Counted from the stretch's first letter, positions 36,806 to 45,766 are shown. The stretch is 64,000 nucleotides of DNA from Eubacterium uniforme (GCF_900167115.1 NZ_FUXZ01000004.1:124001-188000); one strand, 5' to 3'. Notes: generated by a model not told the origin, from the sequence alone. Program-made: numbers and translations.

Positions 36806-36958
36806 ATTTAACCTCTATCTGATTAATATTAATTACTTAGTATCAGTTTGTAACTAACTTATATTTTTCACTAAAATATTTTATTACTTCTATTTATTTC
36901 TTTTCGTTAGAAATATTCTAATTACTTTTCTAATATTATTTTATTTGAAACATTTTAA

Positions 36959-37687
36959 TTATTTTCTATCGTTTGATATGTTTCTATGAACCAAGTCTTT
37001 TCTAAGGAAAAATCTACCTATATTGCTCTTCTTATATTCCTCATTTGTTCCAAAGAACATATGCTCACCGATATGAAGAATATGACTTGCATAGATACTT
37101 GCAGCATGAATGTCGTGACTAATCATAATTATAGTTATTCCTTCTTCATTAAGCTTCTTAATTAGGCCATACATTTCATTAGTAACCATCGGATCAAGTC
37201 CAGAAACTGGTTCATCTAAAAGAAGTAACTTTTTAGTCGCACAAAGAGCTCTCGCTAAAAGTACTCTCTGCTGCTGTCCGCCAGATAAGTTTCTATATGA
37301 CTTTTCCTTAAACTTATCAACACCCATACGTTCCATGTTTACTTTGGCAAGTTCCTTATCTGCCTTACTATAAAAAGGTCTAAGTCCCATTCTCGCCTGA
37401 CAACCAGAAAGAACAATTTCAGTAACTGATGCAGGGAAATCCTTTTGAACCAATGTCTGCTGTGGGAGGTATCCAATCTCGTTTTTCTTAAGACCGTCAC
37501 CTAATATAATCTCTCCCCCCTGTGGACTAATAAGTCCAAGAAGAGTCTTCATAAGCGTCGACTTACCTGAGCCATTCTCTCCAACGATGCAAAGATAATC
37601 ACCCTCATTAACTTCAATATTCAAATTTTTCAAAATCACTTCATTATCGTAACCAAGCGATAAATCCTTCGTTTTAATAAGAGCCAT
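36959..37687 (-). CDS. znuC: zinc ABC transporter ATPase
   Basis: A 242-residue nucleotide-binding domain: Walker A GENGSGKST, Q-loop YLPQQ, signature LSGGQQQRVLLARAL, Walker B LLLLDEP, and the switch His in ISHD. GGAGG before ATG 37687 (MALIKTKDLS) is preferred over the longer frame from 37717. It powers zinc import with ZnuA and ZnuB. Confidence 0.93.
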   Translation of the reverse strand: MALIKTKDLSLGYDNEVILKNLNIEVNEGDYLCIVGENGSGKSTLMKTLLGLISPQGGEIILGDGLKKNEIGYLPQQTLVQKDFPASVTEIVLSGCQARMGLRPFYSKADKELAKVNMERMGVDKFKEKSYRNLSGGQQQRVLLARALCATKKLLLLDEPVSGLDPMVTNEMYGLIKKLNEEGITIIMISHDIHAASIYASHILHIGEHMFFGTNEEYKKSNIGRFFLRKDLVHRNISNDRK

Positions 37688-37748
37688 CTTCGCCTCCTGT
37701 ATTCTGAAAAAATGCAATTTCTTAAATTAACAACTAATATTATAAATC

Positions 37749-38816
37749 TTATTCATTTAAAAGAGCCTTCGATAATTCACCAAAATTCTCTTCCATAGTC
37801 TTAAAGTAACTAGCGCCATTCTCTATGTCCTTCTTAGTAACCGACTGCATCGAATCAAGTCTTAAAATCTGAACGTCTTTATTCTTTGTATTTTCAATTA
37901 CAGTTTTTGCAATCTTTTCATCACTATTATCAATCACAAAAATATACTTAAGTGAAAGTTCATCAATCTTCTTACTTAAAAAGTCAATTGTTTCAAAACT
38001 TGCTTCACTCTCCGCCGAACATCCAGCAAATGCCGCATAATAATTCAAGCCACAATCATCAACTAAATATCTAAATGGGAATCTATCTGCAACAACAATT
38101 GTATCTACATCTCCACCCTTTTTCACGTTCTCATATGCAACATTTAATATACCAAAAGAAGTTGTATATGCTTTTGTATTACGTTCATATGTTTCCTTAT
38201 TCTTTTTATCAACAGATGAAATAGCATCTTCTATTTTATTACATAAGATTTCTGCATTCTTTAAAGACAACCAAACATGCTCATCATTTTCAACTTCGCC
38301 ATCTTCGTGGTCGTGTTCATCTTCATGATCTGCATCTTCGCCATCTTCATGATCTGCATCTTCGCCATCTTCATGATTATGCTCTTCATCCTGCATGCCT
38401 TCAACAACTTCTTCTTCCTTAACACTATCACCAAGTTCATCTAAAAGATTAACAACCTTCATATCTTTATTAAGTTTATCCTTTAAAACATCATCAACCC
38501 ATGCATCAGATTCACCACCAACATATATGAATATATCTGCACTCTTAATCTTTAAAATATCTTCAGCCGATGGATTATAACTATGTAAGTCAACACCATC
38601 ATCAAGAAGCAATGTTACATCTGCATCCTTAGCCTTATCTCCAAGAATATTCATAACCCAATCATACTCTGGGAAAATTGTGGTTACAATTGTAAGTTTG
38701 TCATTCTTAATACTCTTCTTGCCACAAGAAGTAACATTCATACATACAAGTGTTGCAATCATAGTTGTTGCAATAATTCTTTTTACTATTCTAATAAATT
38801 TACTAATTCTTTTCAT
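37749..38816 (-). CDS. znuA: zinc-binding lipoprotein
   Basis: A 355-residue solute-binding lipoprotein (lipobox VTSC-G) of the cluster 9 metal-binding family: DDGVDLHSYNPSAEDILKI supplies the first His. A long acidic, His-rich loop (repeats of HEDGEDAD near residues 145-175) is typical of zinc ZnuA proteins rather than manganese binders. EHVWLS supplies another metal ligand. It follows zur by about 50 bases in one operon. Confidence 0.92.
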   Translation of the reverse strand: MKRISKFIRIVKRIIATTMIATLVCMNVTSCGKKSIKNDKLTIVTTIFPEYDWVMNILGDKAKDADVTLLLDDGVDLHSYNPSAEDILKIKSADIFIYVGGESDAWVDDVLKDKLNKDMKVVNLLDELGDSVKEEEVVEGMQDEEHNHEDGEDADHEDGEDADHEDEHDHEDGEVENDEHVWLSLKNAEILCNKIEDAISSVDKKNKETYERNTKAYTTSFGILNVAYENVKKGGDVDTIVVADRFPFRYLVDDCGLNYYAAFAGCSAESEASFETIDFLSKKIDELSLKYIFVIDNSDEKIAKTVIENTKNKDVQILRLDSMQSVTKKDIENGASYFKTMEENFGELSKALLNE

Positions 38817-38868
38817 ATCTATTTCATTCCTATTTTTAAATTCTAGTTAGTTACATTTTGCTATTAAC

Positions 38869-39285
38869 TCAAGCCATCTTTCTTCGACACTTTTTACACA
38901 CACCATAGAATACAGTTCTCTTAGGATTAAGCATAAAGTCATGGTCTTTTTCAAGATGTCCTTTAATTGAATTTAGTTCATCACAATGCATATGAATAAG
39001 TGCTCCACATACTTCACATTTGCAATGAAAACATACTTTACCGTCAGTATGCATCTTGTTCTCACCAACATACTCAAAGCATGCTGGTGAATTACCATCT
39101 ATAATGTACTTATTAACCACACCTTCATCAACCATCTTTTCAAGCTGTCTATAAACTGTGGTCTGACCAATCTTCTCGCCTTTTTTATCGAAAAAATCAC
39201 ATACATCATTAACTGTAATATGACTTCCTTTTTTCTTCTTAAGGTACTCAAGCAAAACTTCTCTTTGCTTTGTTTTATATGCCAT
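38869..39285 (-). CDS. zur: Fur-family zinc repressor
   Basis: A 138-residue Fur-family regulator: winged helix with HITVNDVCDFF and IGQTTVYRQLEKMV, a metal site HCKCEVCG and the second C-x2-C pair KKCRRK. Its position at the head of the znuACB operon marks it as Zur rather than Fur or PerR. GGAGGG precedes ATG 39285. Two GAAAA-N3-TTTTC palindromes upstream are likely its operators. Confidence 0.9.
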   Translation of the reverse strand: MAYKTKQREVLLEYLKKKKGSHITVNDVCDFFDKKGEKIGQTTVYRQLEKMVDEGVVNKYIIDGNSPACFEYVGENKMHTDGKVCFHCKCEVCGALIHMHCDELNSIKGHLEKDHDFMLNPKRTVFYGVCKKCRRKMA

Positions 39286-39340
39286 ATCAACCCTCCGATT
39301 AATATATTATTCCTATATTTATCATATTTCATATATAAAA

Positions 39341-39382
39341 AATGAAAACAATTTTCATTTTCAATTTGAAAACTGTTTTCAA
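39341..39382 (-). promoter_or_regulatory. paired candidate Zur operators
   Basis: AATGAAAA-CAA-TTTTCATT (39341-39359) and TTGAAAAC-T-GTTTTCAA (39366-39382) are perfect palindromes sharing a GAAAA-N3-TTTTC core, with centres about 24 bases apart, 55-100 bases before zur. They probably mediate zinc-dependent autoregulation. Confidence 0.6.
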
Positions 39383-39472
39383 TTTTATCACTCCAATATT
39401 TATTTGTCAACAATCATATTTTTATCAAATAAAAAAGAACCAAATTAGGCCTTAATTATTTATTAAACATCT

Positions 39473-40036
39473 CTACTTTAAAATCGATACAATCCATTCC
39501 ACTTTTGGTGTTTTCATATTAGGATTACTTGCCATCTCTTCCATAATACCCTGTACCGATGCCCAAAAACAAGTTGCTAATAGTTTAGCGTCGCCCTTTC
39601 TAAATACGCCCGCTTTCTGTCCATTTCTAATAACCTTTGCAGATTTTTCAATTTGATCAACTGAAAGAGCAATAACTCTTGCTTCCTCTGGCATTCCTTC
39701 TCTTCTAGCCTGATTCATTAATATAAACATATTGAAAACCCAAGGTTCATTTTTAGCATAAGCAAATAGTCCATTTAGGAAAGTATCAAAATATTGTTCC
39801 GGTGGAACATCCGCCAATTTATCAGTAGAATTAGTTGCCATATATCCCATCTTAACAAGTTCAAGCAATAACTGCTCTTTTGATTCAAAGTAATGAAACA
39901 TAAGTCCCACACTCATTGGAACTTCCTTCGCAATGTCTGTAATTTTCGTTTCATAATATCCACGCGTAACGAACAACTCAAGCGCTGTTACAAGTATTGC
40001 TTTCTTCTTTGCTTCTTTCTGTTCCTGTCTTGTCAT
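39473..40036 (-). CDS. TetR-family regulator
   Basis: A 187-residue protein with an N-terminal TetR HTH (AILVTALELFVTRGYYETKI, TDIAKEVPMSVGLMFHYFES) and a helical ligand domain. AGGAG precedes ATG 40036. A palindrome 75-95 bases upstream (40110) matches one at the AEC transporter promoter (49683), suggesting autoregulation and control of that transporter. It follows the flavin oxidoreductase gene. Confidence 0.9.
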   Translation of the reverse strand: MTRQEQKEAKKKAILVTALELFVTRGYYETKITDIAKEVPMSVGLMFHYFESKEQLLLELVKMGYMATNSTDKLADVPPEQYFDTFLNGLFAYAKNEPWVFNMFILMNQARREGMPEEARVIALSVDQIEKSAKVIRNGQKAGVFRKGDAKLLATCFWASVQGIMEEMASNPNMKTPKVEWIVSILK

Positions 40037-40109
40037 ATTTTCTCCTTTTTTCTTTCATCATATAGTTTTATATTTTATCTTATAGATTTTTCTTTACACA
40101 CCAATCATA

Positions 40110-40132
40110 GATAGTATCAATTTGATACCATC
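40110..40132. promoter_or_regulatory. candidate TetR operator
   Basis: GATAGTATCA-ATT-TGATACCATC, a near-perfect palindrome upstream of the TetR gene. The core GATAGTATCA-N3-TGATACYATC recurs at 49685-49707. Confidence 0.65.
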
Positions 40133-40135
40133 TAT

Positions 40136-41632
40136 TTAAATCTTTATACTACGTTTTTCTTCCTTTAAGATTCTCTGAATTGCAAACTTACCACTAGCAA
40201 CTGCAACTGGAAGTCCACCTGGAGAATTAGTCCACTGACCTGCAAGATAAATATTATCAATGCCGTCAAGTTTGCCCTTAAGTCTAATCTGTTTTGCACC
40301 CGGAGTTGTTACAAAACTCATGTACCCACCATGATATGCGCCACAATATCTTTCATATGTAAGAGGTGTCCAAGTATCAAGAAGTTCCATCTCTCCCGCA
40401 AGTTCAGGATAACTTGCCTCAATTCTCTTAGTAACTTCATCTGTTAATTCCTGCTTAACTCTATCATACTCTTCCTTAGACAAATTCTTCCAGAATTTAT
40501 AATCAACATCAGTCTGTGAAATGCAAGTCTGAATTACCATCTTGCCATCCTTAACAAAAACATCATCATAACCATAAGCCTTAACATACATTCTATTGAA
40601 AACTCTCTCGCCAATCTTAAGAGGTTCAATCTCAGCAAATGTCGTCTCTCCCAAATCAAAGTTCACATCAACAGCATAAGCTACCTGGAACCCGCTTGTA
40701 GTTGGATAAGCATTTTCATCCTTATATGCATCAGCTAATTCCTTAGGCATATATGAACTTGGAATCAACTTATTAAATAAAACATGAGTATCAACTGTAG
40801 GAATAATATAATCTGCACTAACGCTGCTTCCATCAGCAAATGAAACTGAATTTGCAACTTTTCCATCTAAGTTGATGGCATTTGCTGGTTTATTATAAAA
40901 TATCTTACCACCTAACTCTTTAAATTTCTTTTCCATACGAAGCGATAACTGAAGTGATGCTCCCATTGGAATCATACCATTTCCGTCAGCCATAGTTGCA
41001 TATGAAACTAAGAATGAATAAGCTGTATATTCTTTAGGAAGGTAGTCTGTCATAAGTCTCTGAAGAAGTGGACTCTTGAATCTCTTACCATATTCTTCAA
41101 GTGAGATTTTGCCATATTCCTTCATAACCTTTGGCATGTCTTTCATTGAAACGCTCATCTTGATGTAGTCCATAACCCCCATCATATCCATAGGTTTCTC
41201 AGCAGGGAATAAACATTGCTTTGAATATTCAACGTGCTTAATGAACTTTTCGATTTCATCCTTATCTTCAGGTGAAATCTCAATTAACTCTCTCTGTGTT
41301 TTCTCTAAATCATTCCAAAGAGTAGCCGTCTTTCCTTCATATTCTGATGAGAAAAATGAATCAATTTTTGCATATTCAGTATCATCACTAAGTGCACCAA
41401 CTTTCTTCCAAACATCATAAAGTGATGTGCCCTTCTTTGTACCAGTAAGCCAATGAATACAGTTATCAATGTGATAACCCTTTCTGTTCCAACCTATACA
41501 CTCGCCACCAGGTATTGCATTCTTCTCATAAATCTCTGCTTCGTATCCTGCAAGAAGTGCATACACACCTGCTGCAAGACCAGAAATACCTCCACCTAAA
41601 ATTACTACTTTCTTTCCACTCTCATTAGCCAT
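40136..41632 (-). CDS. FAD-dependent oxidoreductase, phytoene-desaturase-like
   Basis: A 498-residue protein with an N-terminal dinucleotide fold (VVILGGGISGLAAGVYALLA, then YEKN) and the C-terminal FAD motif (IYLAGQWTNSPGGLPVAVASG). It belongs to the phytoene dehydrogenase/CrtI-like superfamily. With no carotenoid genes nearby, it more likely acts on a lipid or hydrophobic substrate. GGAGG lies before ATG 41632. It may be cotranscribed with the TetR gene below. Confidence 0.85.
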   Translation of the reverse strand: MANESGKKVVILGGGISGLAAGVYALLAGYEAEIYEKNAIPGGECIGWNRKGYHIDNCIHWLTGTKKGTSLYDVWKKVGALSDDTEYAKIDSFFSSEYEGKTATLWNDLEKTQRELIEISPEDKDEIEKFIKHVEYSKQCLFPAEKPMDMMGVMDYIKMSVSMKDMPKVMKEYGKISLEEYGKRFKSPLLQRLMTDYLPKEYTAYSFLVSYATMADGNGMIPMGASLQLSLRMEKKFKELGGKIFYNKPANAINLDGKVANSVSFADGSSVSADYIIPTVDTHVLFNKLIPSSYMPKELADAYKDENAYPTTSGFQVAYAVDVNFDLGETTFAEIEPLKIGERVFNRMYVKAYGYDDVFVKDGKMVIQTCISQTDVDYKFWKNLSKEEYDRVKQELTDEVTKRIEASYPELAGEMELLDTWTPLTYERYCGAYHGGYMSFVTTPGAKQIRLKGKLDGIDNIYLAGQWTNSPGGLPVAVASGKFAIQRILKEEKRSIKI

Positions 41633-41730
41633 CTTCTAACATCCTCCTTATAAATCTTCATATTCGTTTTACTACTTTTTTATTTCCATCTTGTAGCGAA
41701 TTTCAAATTTTTTCATTCATCTTCAGTTCG

Positions 41731-41756
41731 ATTCGTTGAATATTTGTTCAACGAAT
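41731..41756. promoter_or_regulatory. palindromic operator upstream of the oxidoreductase
   Basis: ATTCGTTGAA-N6-TTCAACGAAT is perfect over 10-bp arms, and a further half-site TTCAACGAA lies at 41778. It is 100 bases before the oxidoreductase gene; the regulator is unknown. It differs from the TetR-type site at 40110. Confidence 0.55.
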
Positions 41757-41856
41757 ATAAACTCATTATAATTTTGATTCAACGAAATGTCAAGAGTATT
41801 TTTTATTTTACTTTTCCTGCTGTTAACAAATCCACTCTGTAATCTATAAGTGAATA

Positions 41857-41909
41857 AAAAGAAGGAAGAGTAATCTCTTCCTTGCAGTTGAATGTACTCT
41901 TCCTTTTTG
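41857..41909 (-). terminator. terminator of the sirtuin operon
   Basis: AAGGAAGAGTA and TACTCTTCCTT pair perfectly, followed by TTTTTA-rich sequence on the minus strand, just after the sirtuin stop. Confidence 0.6.
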
Positions 41910-41920
41910 TTCTATATTAT

Positions 41921-42937
41921 TCAATTGTTTATCCTTGATAAATTACAAAAAATCTGCATATCAAACACCTCTCCAATATCACCATCAATACATATACTTC
42001 TATCTTCTAGTTCTCCGGGGCAAAAGGCTTCACCATAGTTTAAGCAGGCATATACGGCATTTTCATTCGATAATGTCATCTGCCAAAATGGATATTTTAT
42101 GATTACGGGAGTATTAGCACCTACTCCAAGCTCCAAATACAGCACATGAAGATTTTCATGTCTGCGGATAAAATCCGAATATGACGCAGATGCCCTATGC
42201 CATCCTTCATCTTCAACAAAAGAATCATCTGCCCTCAAATTCATAGTCATATCAGATCCGTCATCAGGGCACTTTGGAATCATTTCAGAAGGAATTTCCA
42301 TCAGTATCTTACCATCAAACGGTACCTGAAATACTTCCTGATCATCTCTTACAAAACCTTGTGCTTCCATAGCTTTCATTACCCACTCTTCATTATCAAA
42401 GGTTTTCTGAATAGCAGGATTCACGCTCTGAAATAAACCATAATCACCCTGAGTATAAAATAGTCTTTTCTTGTCAAAACCTGCTCTTTGAAACTGATGA
42501 TCTACATTTGTGGTAATCACAAAATAATCCTTATCGGAAACTATCTTAAAAAGATCCCTATACACTGGCTTGGGAGCATCTATATATCTGTTAAAATAAA
42601 TATGTCTTGCCCACCAGGCCCAACGGATTTCTTCACTAGGAAACGGATAGAATCCACCTGAATACATATCCCTGATACCAAATCTTTTTACAAAATCAAA
42701 GAAGTATTTTTCAAAACGTTCGCCACTGTAAGTAAACCCTGCTGATGTTGATAATCCTGCACCCGCACCTATAACAATGGCATCTGCTTCCTTGATTTCT
42801 GTTTTAAGTCTGCTTATCTGTTCTTCTTTGCTTCCCTTACCATAGGACATATTTCTACTAAAGTATCTCAAGGCACTCATCCCCTTATTTATTGTTTCCT
42901 GATAACCGTTCGGCATATCATCATATAAGTTTTTCAT
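41921..42937 (-). CDS. class M sirtuin (SirTM)
   Basis: A SIR2-fold protein of about 338 residues: AIVIGAGAGLSTSAGFTYSG for NAD binding, ITTNVDHQF in place of the canonical TQN-D-LH, and YTQGDYGLFQ in place of the catalytic HG. That pattern is the microbial class M sirtuins, known to act as protein ADP-ribosyltransferases linked to a macrodomain. AGGACC supports ATG 42937, overlapping the macrodomain gene's end by 17 bases. Confidence 0.85.
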   Translation of the reverse strand: MKNLYDDMPNGYQETINKGMSALRYFSRNMSYGKGSKEEQISRLKTEIKEADAIVIGAGAGLSTSAGFTYSGERFEKYFFDFVKRFGIRDMYSGGFYPFPSEEIRWAWWARHIYFNRYIDAPKPVYRDLFKIVSDKDYFVITTNVDHQFQRAGFDKKRLFYTQGDYGLFQSVNPAIQKTFDNEEWVMKAMEAQGFVRDDQEVFQVPFDGKILMEIPSEMIPKCPDDGSDMTMNLRADDSFVEDEGWHRASASYSDFIRRHENLHVLYLELGVGANTPVIIKYPFWQMTLSNENAVYACLNYGEAFCPGELEDRSICIDGDIGEVFDMQIFCNLSRINN

Positions 42938-43733
42938 AAATGGTCCTATCTTCGTCTTTGAAAACATTGAATATCACCCTTTCTATCTTGCCAGGATTTT
43001 CACTTAGCCAATCTGATACTGTATTAACCGCAATCTCAGCAGCTTTTTTGTTCGGAAAACAGAATACTCCTGTTGAAATACAGCAAAAAGCTACGCTCCT
43101 AAGATCATTTTCAGCACACATGTCAAGTGTGTTTCTATAGCAGTTCTCCAAATCCTTTTCCAATTCCGAAGTAAGTTTGTACTGGACAATTGGTCCTACT
43201 ATATGAATTACTTTTTTTGCCGGAAGATTATACGCTTTAGTGAGCATTGGAACGGCGGTCGGCTGCTCATAATCTCTTCCATATCTGATTCGAAATTCGT
43301 TCATCTGCCTGTTGCACTCAGCTCTTAATTGCACTCCTGCAAAAGTATGGATACAGTTATCTATGCAAGTATGCATCGGAACAAAACAACCAAGCATCTG
43401 CGAATTAGCGGCATTAACAATAGCATCCACCGAAAGTCTTGTGATATCTCCTTGCCAGATAGAAAGTCCATCCCTGATAACCGGGATGTCTGATAGATTC
43501 ACCACACCCTTTTCAGCCGCTCTTTCAGTCAGATATTCATCCTGTACTTTCATTACCTCAGAAGATAATTCTTTTGGCATACGAATATTCATAAGTGACC
43601 TTAAGATTCGTCTTTTATCTTCCGTACTATTTGGAATCTTTAAATTCTTATATTCAGCAGAATCTGCCTTAAACTCTTCTACGAGATAATCAAGGCGTTC
43701 TTCCTGTGTTGTATTCTTTGGCATAGCCTTCAT
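42921..43733 (-). CDS. macrodomain ADP-ribosyl hydrolase (SirTM-linked type)
   Basis: A 270-residue protein with a helical N-terminal extension and a macrodomain: WQGDITRLSVDAIVNAANSQ, then ML-GCFVPMHTCIDNCIH, typical of the zinc-containing class encoded beside class M sirtuins, and later STGVFCFPNKKAAEIAV. It would reverse ADP-ribosylation made by the sirtuin. It starts within the stop of the upstream gene (ATGA), so translation is coupled; ATG 43724 is an alternative. Confidence 0.9.
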   Translation of the reverse strand: MKAMPKNTTQEERLDYLVEEFKADSAEYKNLKIPNSTEDKRRILRSLMNIRMPKELSSEVMKVQDEYLTERAAEKGVVNLSDIPVIRDGLSIWQGDITRLSVDAIVNAANSQMLGCFVPMHTCIDNCIHTFAGVQLRAECNRQMNEFRIRYGRDYEQPTAVPMLTKAYNLPAKKVIHIVGPIVQYKLTSELEKDLENCYRNTLDMCAENDLRSVAFCCISTGVFCFPNKKAAEIAVNTVSDWLSENPGKIERVIFNVFKDEDRTIYEKLI

Positions 43734-44350
43734 CTCCTAACTACTGCCCCAGCAGGACAGGTATTCAAACAATTACCACAGTGCAGACAATGTTCCTGCT
43801 CTATGACATACGGAATCCCGGTAGTAATGATACAGCTCTGGGGACAAACAGATAAACAGCTTCCGCATCCTATACAATTATCTGTGACAAAATATCCTTC
43901 TCGCTTAATCTCTACTTTTCCAAAGTTAAAGGATGCCCTTTCTATAGGTTTCTTTGACAGATCGAACCACTCGCCGGTTCCTTCATATATCTGAAAAACT
44001 GTTAGTGCCTTCATGGATTCTTCCGTCGGATAAATCTGATGCATGTATGGATTTTTTTTAAATAGCTCTGGTATCTTGTCATGTCCAAGGTCTCTTACCT
44101 TACCTCGGATTGATACCGCAATACTTGACATAGTATCCTCACCTTTCATCGCAGTAAGCGCAAGAAATTGTCTTTTTGTCAATCTGTCATAGAATCCTTT
44201 TCCTTTCGCTGTAAGGAAATATAAACTGTCATTATCATAATCCATCATATCTATAGCAGCTGTAACAGGTAGTCCTTCATCATCTACCGTTGCCACAATA
44301 GTTGTATGGATTTCTTCCACTATGTATTTCAGATATTCCTTAGTTTCCAT
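43730..44350 (-). CDS. flavin-fold (PNPOx-like) protein fused to 2x[4Fe-4S] ferredoxin
   Basis: A 206-residue protein. Residues 1-135 form a pyridoxamine-phosphate-oxidase-like split barrel (TTIVATVDDEGLPVTAAIDM, ISIRGKVRDL-like). The C-terminal 60 residues carry two clusters: CIGCGSCLSVCP and CLHCGNCLNTCP. GGATG upstream favours ATG 44350. First gene of the operon with the macrodomain and sirtuin, hinting that the ADP-ribosylation pair responds to or modifies a redox protein. Confidence 0.85.
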   Translation of the reverse strand: METKEYLKYIVEEIHTTIVATVDDEGLPVTAAIDMMDYDNDSLYFLTAKGKGFYDRLTKRQFLALTAMKGEDTMSSIAVSIRGKVRDLGHDKIPELFKKNPYMHQIYPTEESMKALTVFQIYEGTGEWFDLSKKPIERASFNFGKVEIKREGYFVTDNCIGCGSCLSVCPQSCIITTGIPYVIEQEHCLHCGNCLNTCPAGAVVRR

Positions 44351-44370
44351 ATTCCACATCCTTCTAATCA

Positions 44371-44441
44371 CCGAAACCGCTACGCTTGTTTCGGGATTGT
44401 ATCACGGTCGTCAAATGCTAGTAAGCAAGCTTACTGCATTT
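44371..44441. promoter_or_regulatory. two inverted repeats in the sirtuin-operon promoter region
   Basis: CCGAAAC-N10-GTTTCGG (44371-44394) and AAATGC-T-AGTAAGC paired with GCTTACTGCATTT (44413-44441) lie between the Rrf2 terminator and the first operon gene. They may be operators. Confidence 0.4.
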
Positions 44442-44455
44442 TCCTCGTCGTGTAA

Positions 44456-44492
44456 ACAAAAAAAGACTCTGAAGTAAACACCTCAGAGTCTC
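44456..44492 (-). terminator. terminator of the Rrf2 gene
   Basis: AGACTCTGA and TCAGAGTCT form a 9-bp stem, followed on the minus strand by TTTTTTTG. Confidence 0.8.
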
Positions 44493-44496
44493 ATTG

Positions 44497-44937
44497 TTAA
44501 GCTTCTTTTGTCAACAGTTCCTGCATTCCGGATCTTAAATCATTAAGAGTGTATTTTTTCATCTCTGATTCCATCGCTTCCTGGATGTTTTTCAATTTAT
44601 CATCCAATAGCGAATGGATATTCCTACCAACAGGGCACTCTGGATTTGGTGATTCATGAAATCTAAATAAATCTCCATCCTCCAAAGGCTCAATTGCCTG
44701 ATACACATCATAAAAAGTTATATCTTTAAGATCTCTTGTAAGCTCTATTCCGCCTGTTCCTCTGATAACATTTATTAGCCCTGCATTCTTAAGCTGAGTA
44801 AGTATCTTTCTAATGATGACAGGATTCGTATTTATACTGGCTGCAAGAAAATCGCTCGTTACCTTGTGTTCATCCTTAAATGTATCCACACATGTAAAAA
44901 TATGAAGTGCAACCGTAAATCTGCTTGATATCTGCAT
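44497..44937 (-). CDS. Rrf2-family transcriptional regulator
   Basis: A 146-residue protein with an N-terminal winged helix (SSRFTVALHIFTCVDTF, FLAASINTNPVIIRKILTQL, GGIELTRDLKDITFYDVYQA) and a single cysteine (PECPVG), so probably not an Fe-S type. Three matching 23-bp sites (GATGTAA-N9-TTACATC type) lie upstream at 44975, 45831 and 45880, around the SnoaL-like gene. Confidence 0.9.
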   Translation of the reverse strand: MQISSRFTVALHIFTCVDTFKDEHKVTSDFLAASINTNPVIIRKILTQLKNAGLINVIRGTGGIELTRDLKDITFYDVYQAIEPLEDGDLFRFHESPNPECPVGRNIHSLLDDKLKNIQEAMESEMKKYTLNDLRSGMQELLTKEA

Positions 44938-44974
44938 TTTTTAATTCCTCCTGCCATCATTTTACTTCATAACA

Positions 44975-44997
44975 GATGTAGTTGCAATGGTTACATT
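44975..44997. promoter_or_regulatory. candidate Rrf2 operator 1
   Basis: GATGTAG-N9-TTACATT, close to the site at 45880. It lies just before the Rrf2 gene and overlaps the SnoaL-like stop, fitting autoregulation. Confidence 0.55.
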
Positions 44998-45766
44998 AAA
45001 ACTTTCCATTTTCATTAGCCCATGTAGACTTATCAGCTAATGTCTCCATTACATCCCAGTGCTCTGCAATAAATCCATTCTCAACACGGAACAGATCATA
45101 GTAGGTTGTAGGTACATCGCCAAAGGTTCCTTCTGAGCAGGCAAGTGCATAATCTCCATCTGCAAGAACCATATGAGTCTTGTTATAAACCATTGAGATT
45201 CCCTGCTTAGCCATAGCTTCAAGTGCTGCTCCAAGACCTGAAAGACCATCTGCAATTGAAGTATTATGTTGGATATATTTATCTCCATCGTAGTAAGAAG
45301 TGAGCTTGTCAGGATTCTCCCCACGAAGTACATCGCCTACAAATCCAGCTACAACCTTACGTGTCTCTTCCTTGTCTACATCTTTCTTCTCAAGAGTTCC
45401 ATCAATCTGAGTATGTCCTGAAGGATTAGGAGCTGCCTTGTCTGCCAAATTATCCCAATGCTCTGCAATCTTACCGTCTGCATCGAATCTGAAAACATCG
45501 AATCCGACCTGCTCTCCTGCTCCTGCAAAATTATATACTGTCTGAAGGAAAACCTTATCTCCATCCTCGAATGAACGAATGTTATTAACAGTTGTTTTTA
45601 CAGGTGCCTGTGCAAGTCCTTCAACTGCTGCTACAAATGCATCTGCTCCTGTTCCAAATGCGAGGTTATGCTGAATATAACCTGTTGCAAGAAGTTCCTT
45701 TGCCTTTGCGGTATCTCCTGATACGAATGTTCCGATGAGTGCTAATGCTTTTTCCTTATTTGTCAT
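44996..45766 (-). CDS. duplicated SnoaL-like (NTF2-fold) protein
   Basis: A 256-residue protein of two similar SnoaL-like halves: YIQHNLAFGTGADAFVAAVE in the first and YIQHNTSIADGLSGLGAALE in the second, each ending with an F/VDGKI-AEHWDN or FIAEHWDV motif. The fold occurs in polyketide cyclases and many detoxification proteins. AAAGGAAAA precedes ATG 45766 (MTNKEKALAL); the longer frame from 45892 runs through the operator sites and is not used. Probably controlled by the Rrf2 regulator. Confidence 0.85.
   Translation of the reverse strand: MTNKEKALALIGTFVSGDTAKAKELLATGYIQHNLAFGTGADAFVAAVEGLAQAPVKTTVNNIRSFEDGDKVFLQTVYNFAGAGEQVGFDVFRFDADGKIAEHWDNLADKAAPNPSGHTQIDGTLEKKDVDKEETRKVVAGFVGDVLRGENPDKLTSYYDGDKYIQHNTSIADGLSGLGAALEAMAKQGISMVYNKTHMVLADGDYALACSEGTFGDVPTTYYDLFRVENGFIAEHWDVMETLADKSTWANENGKF

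Noticed and set aside
39099-39413. 104-residue minus-strand ORF over zur
   Set aside because: It is a shifted-frame shadow of zur and its operator region.
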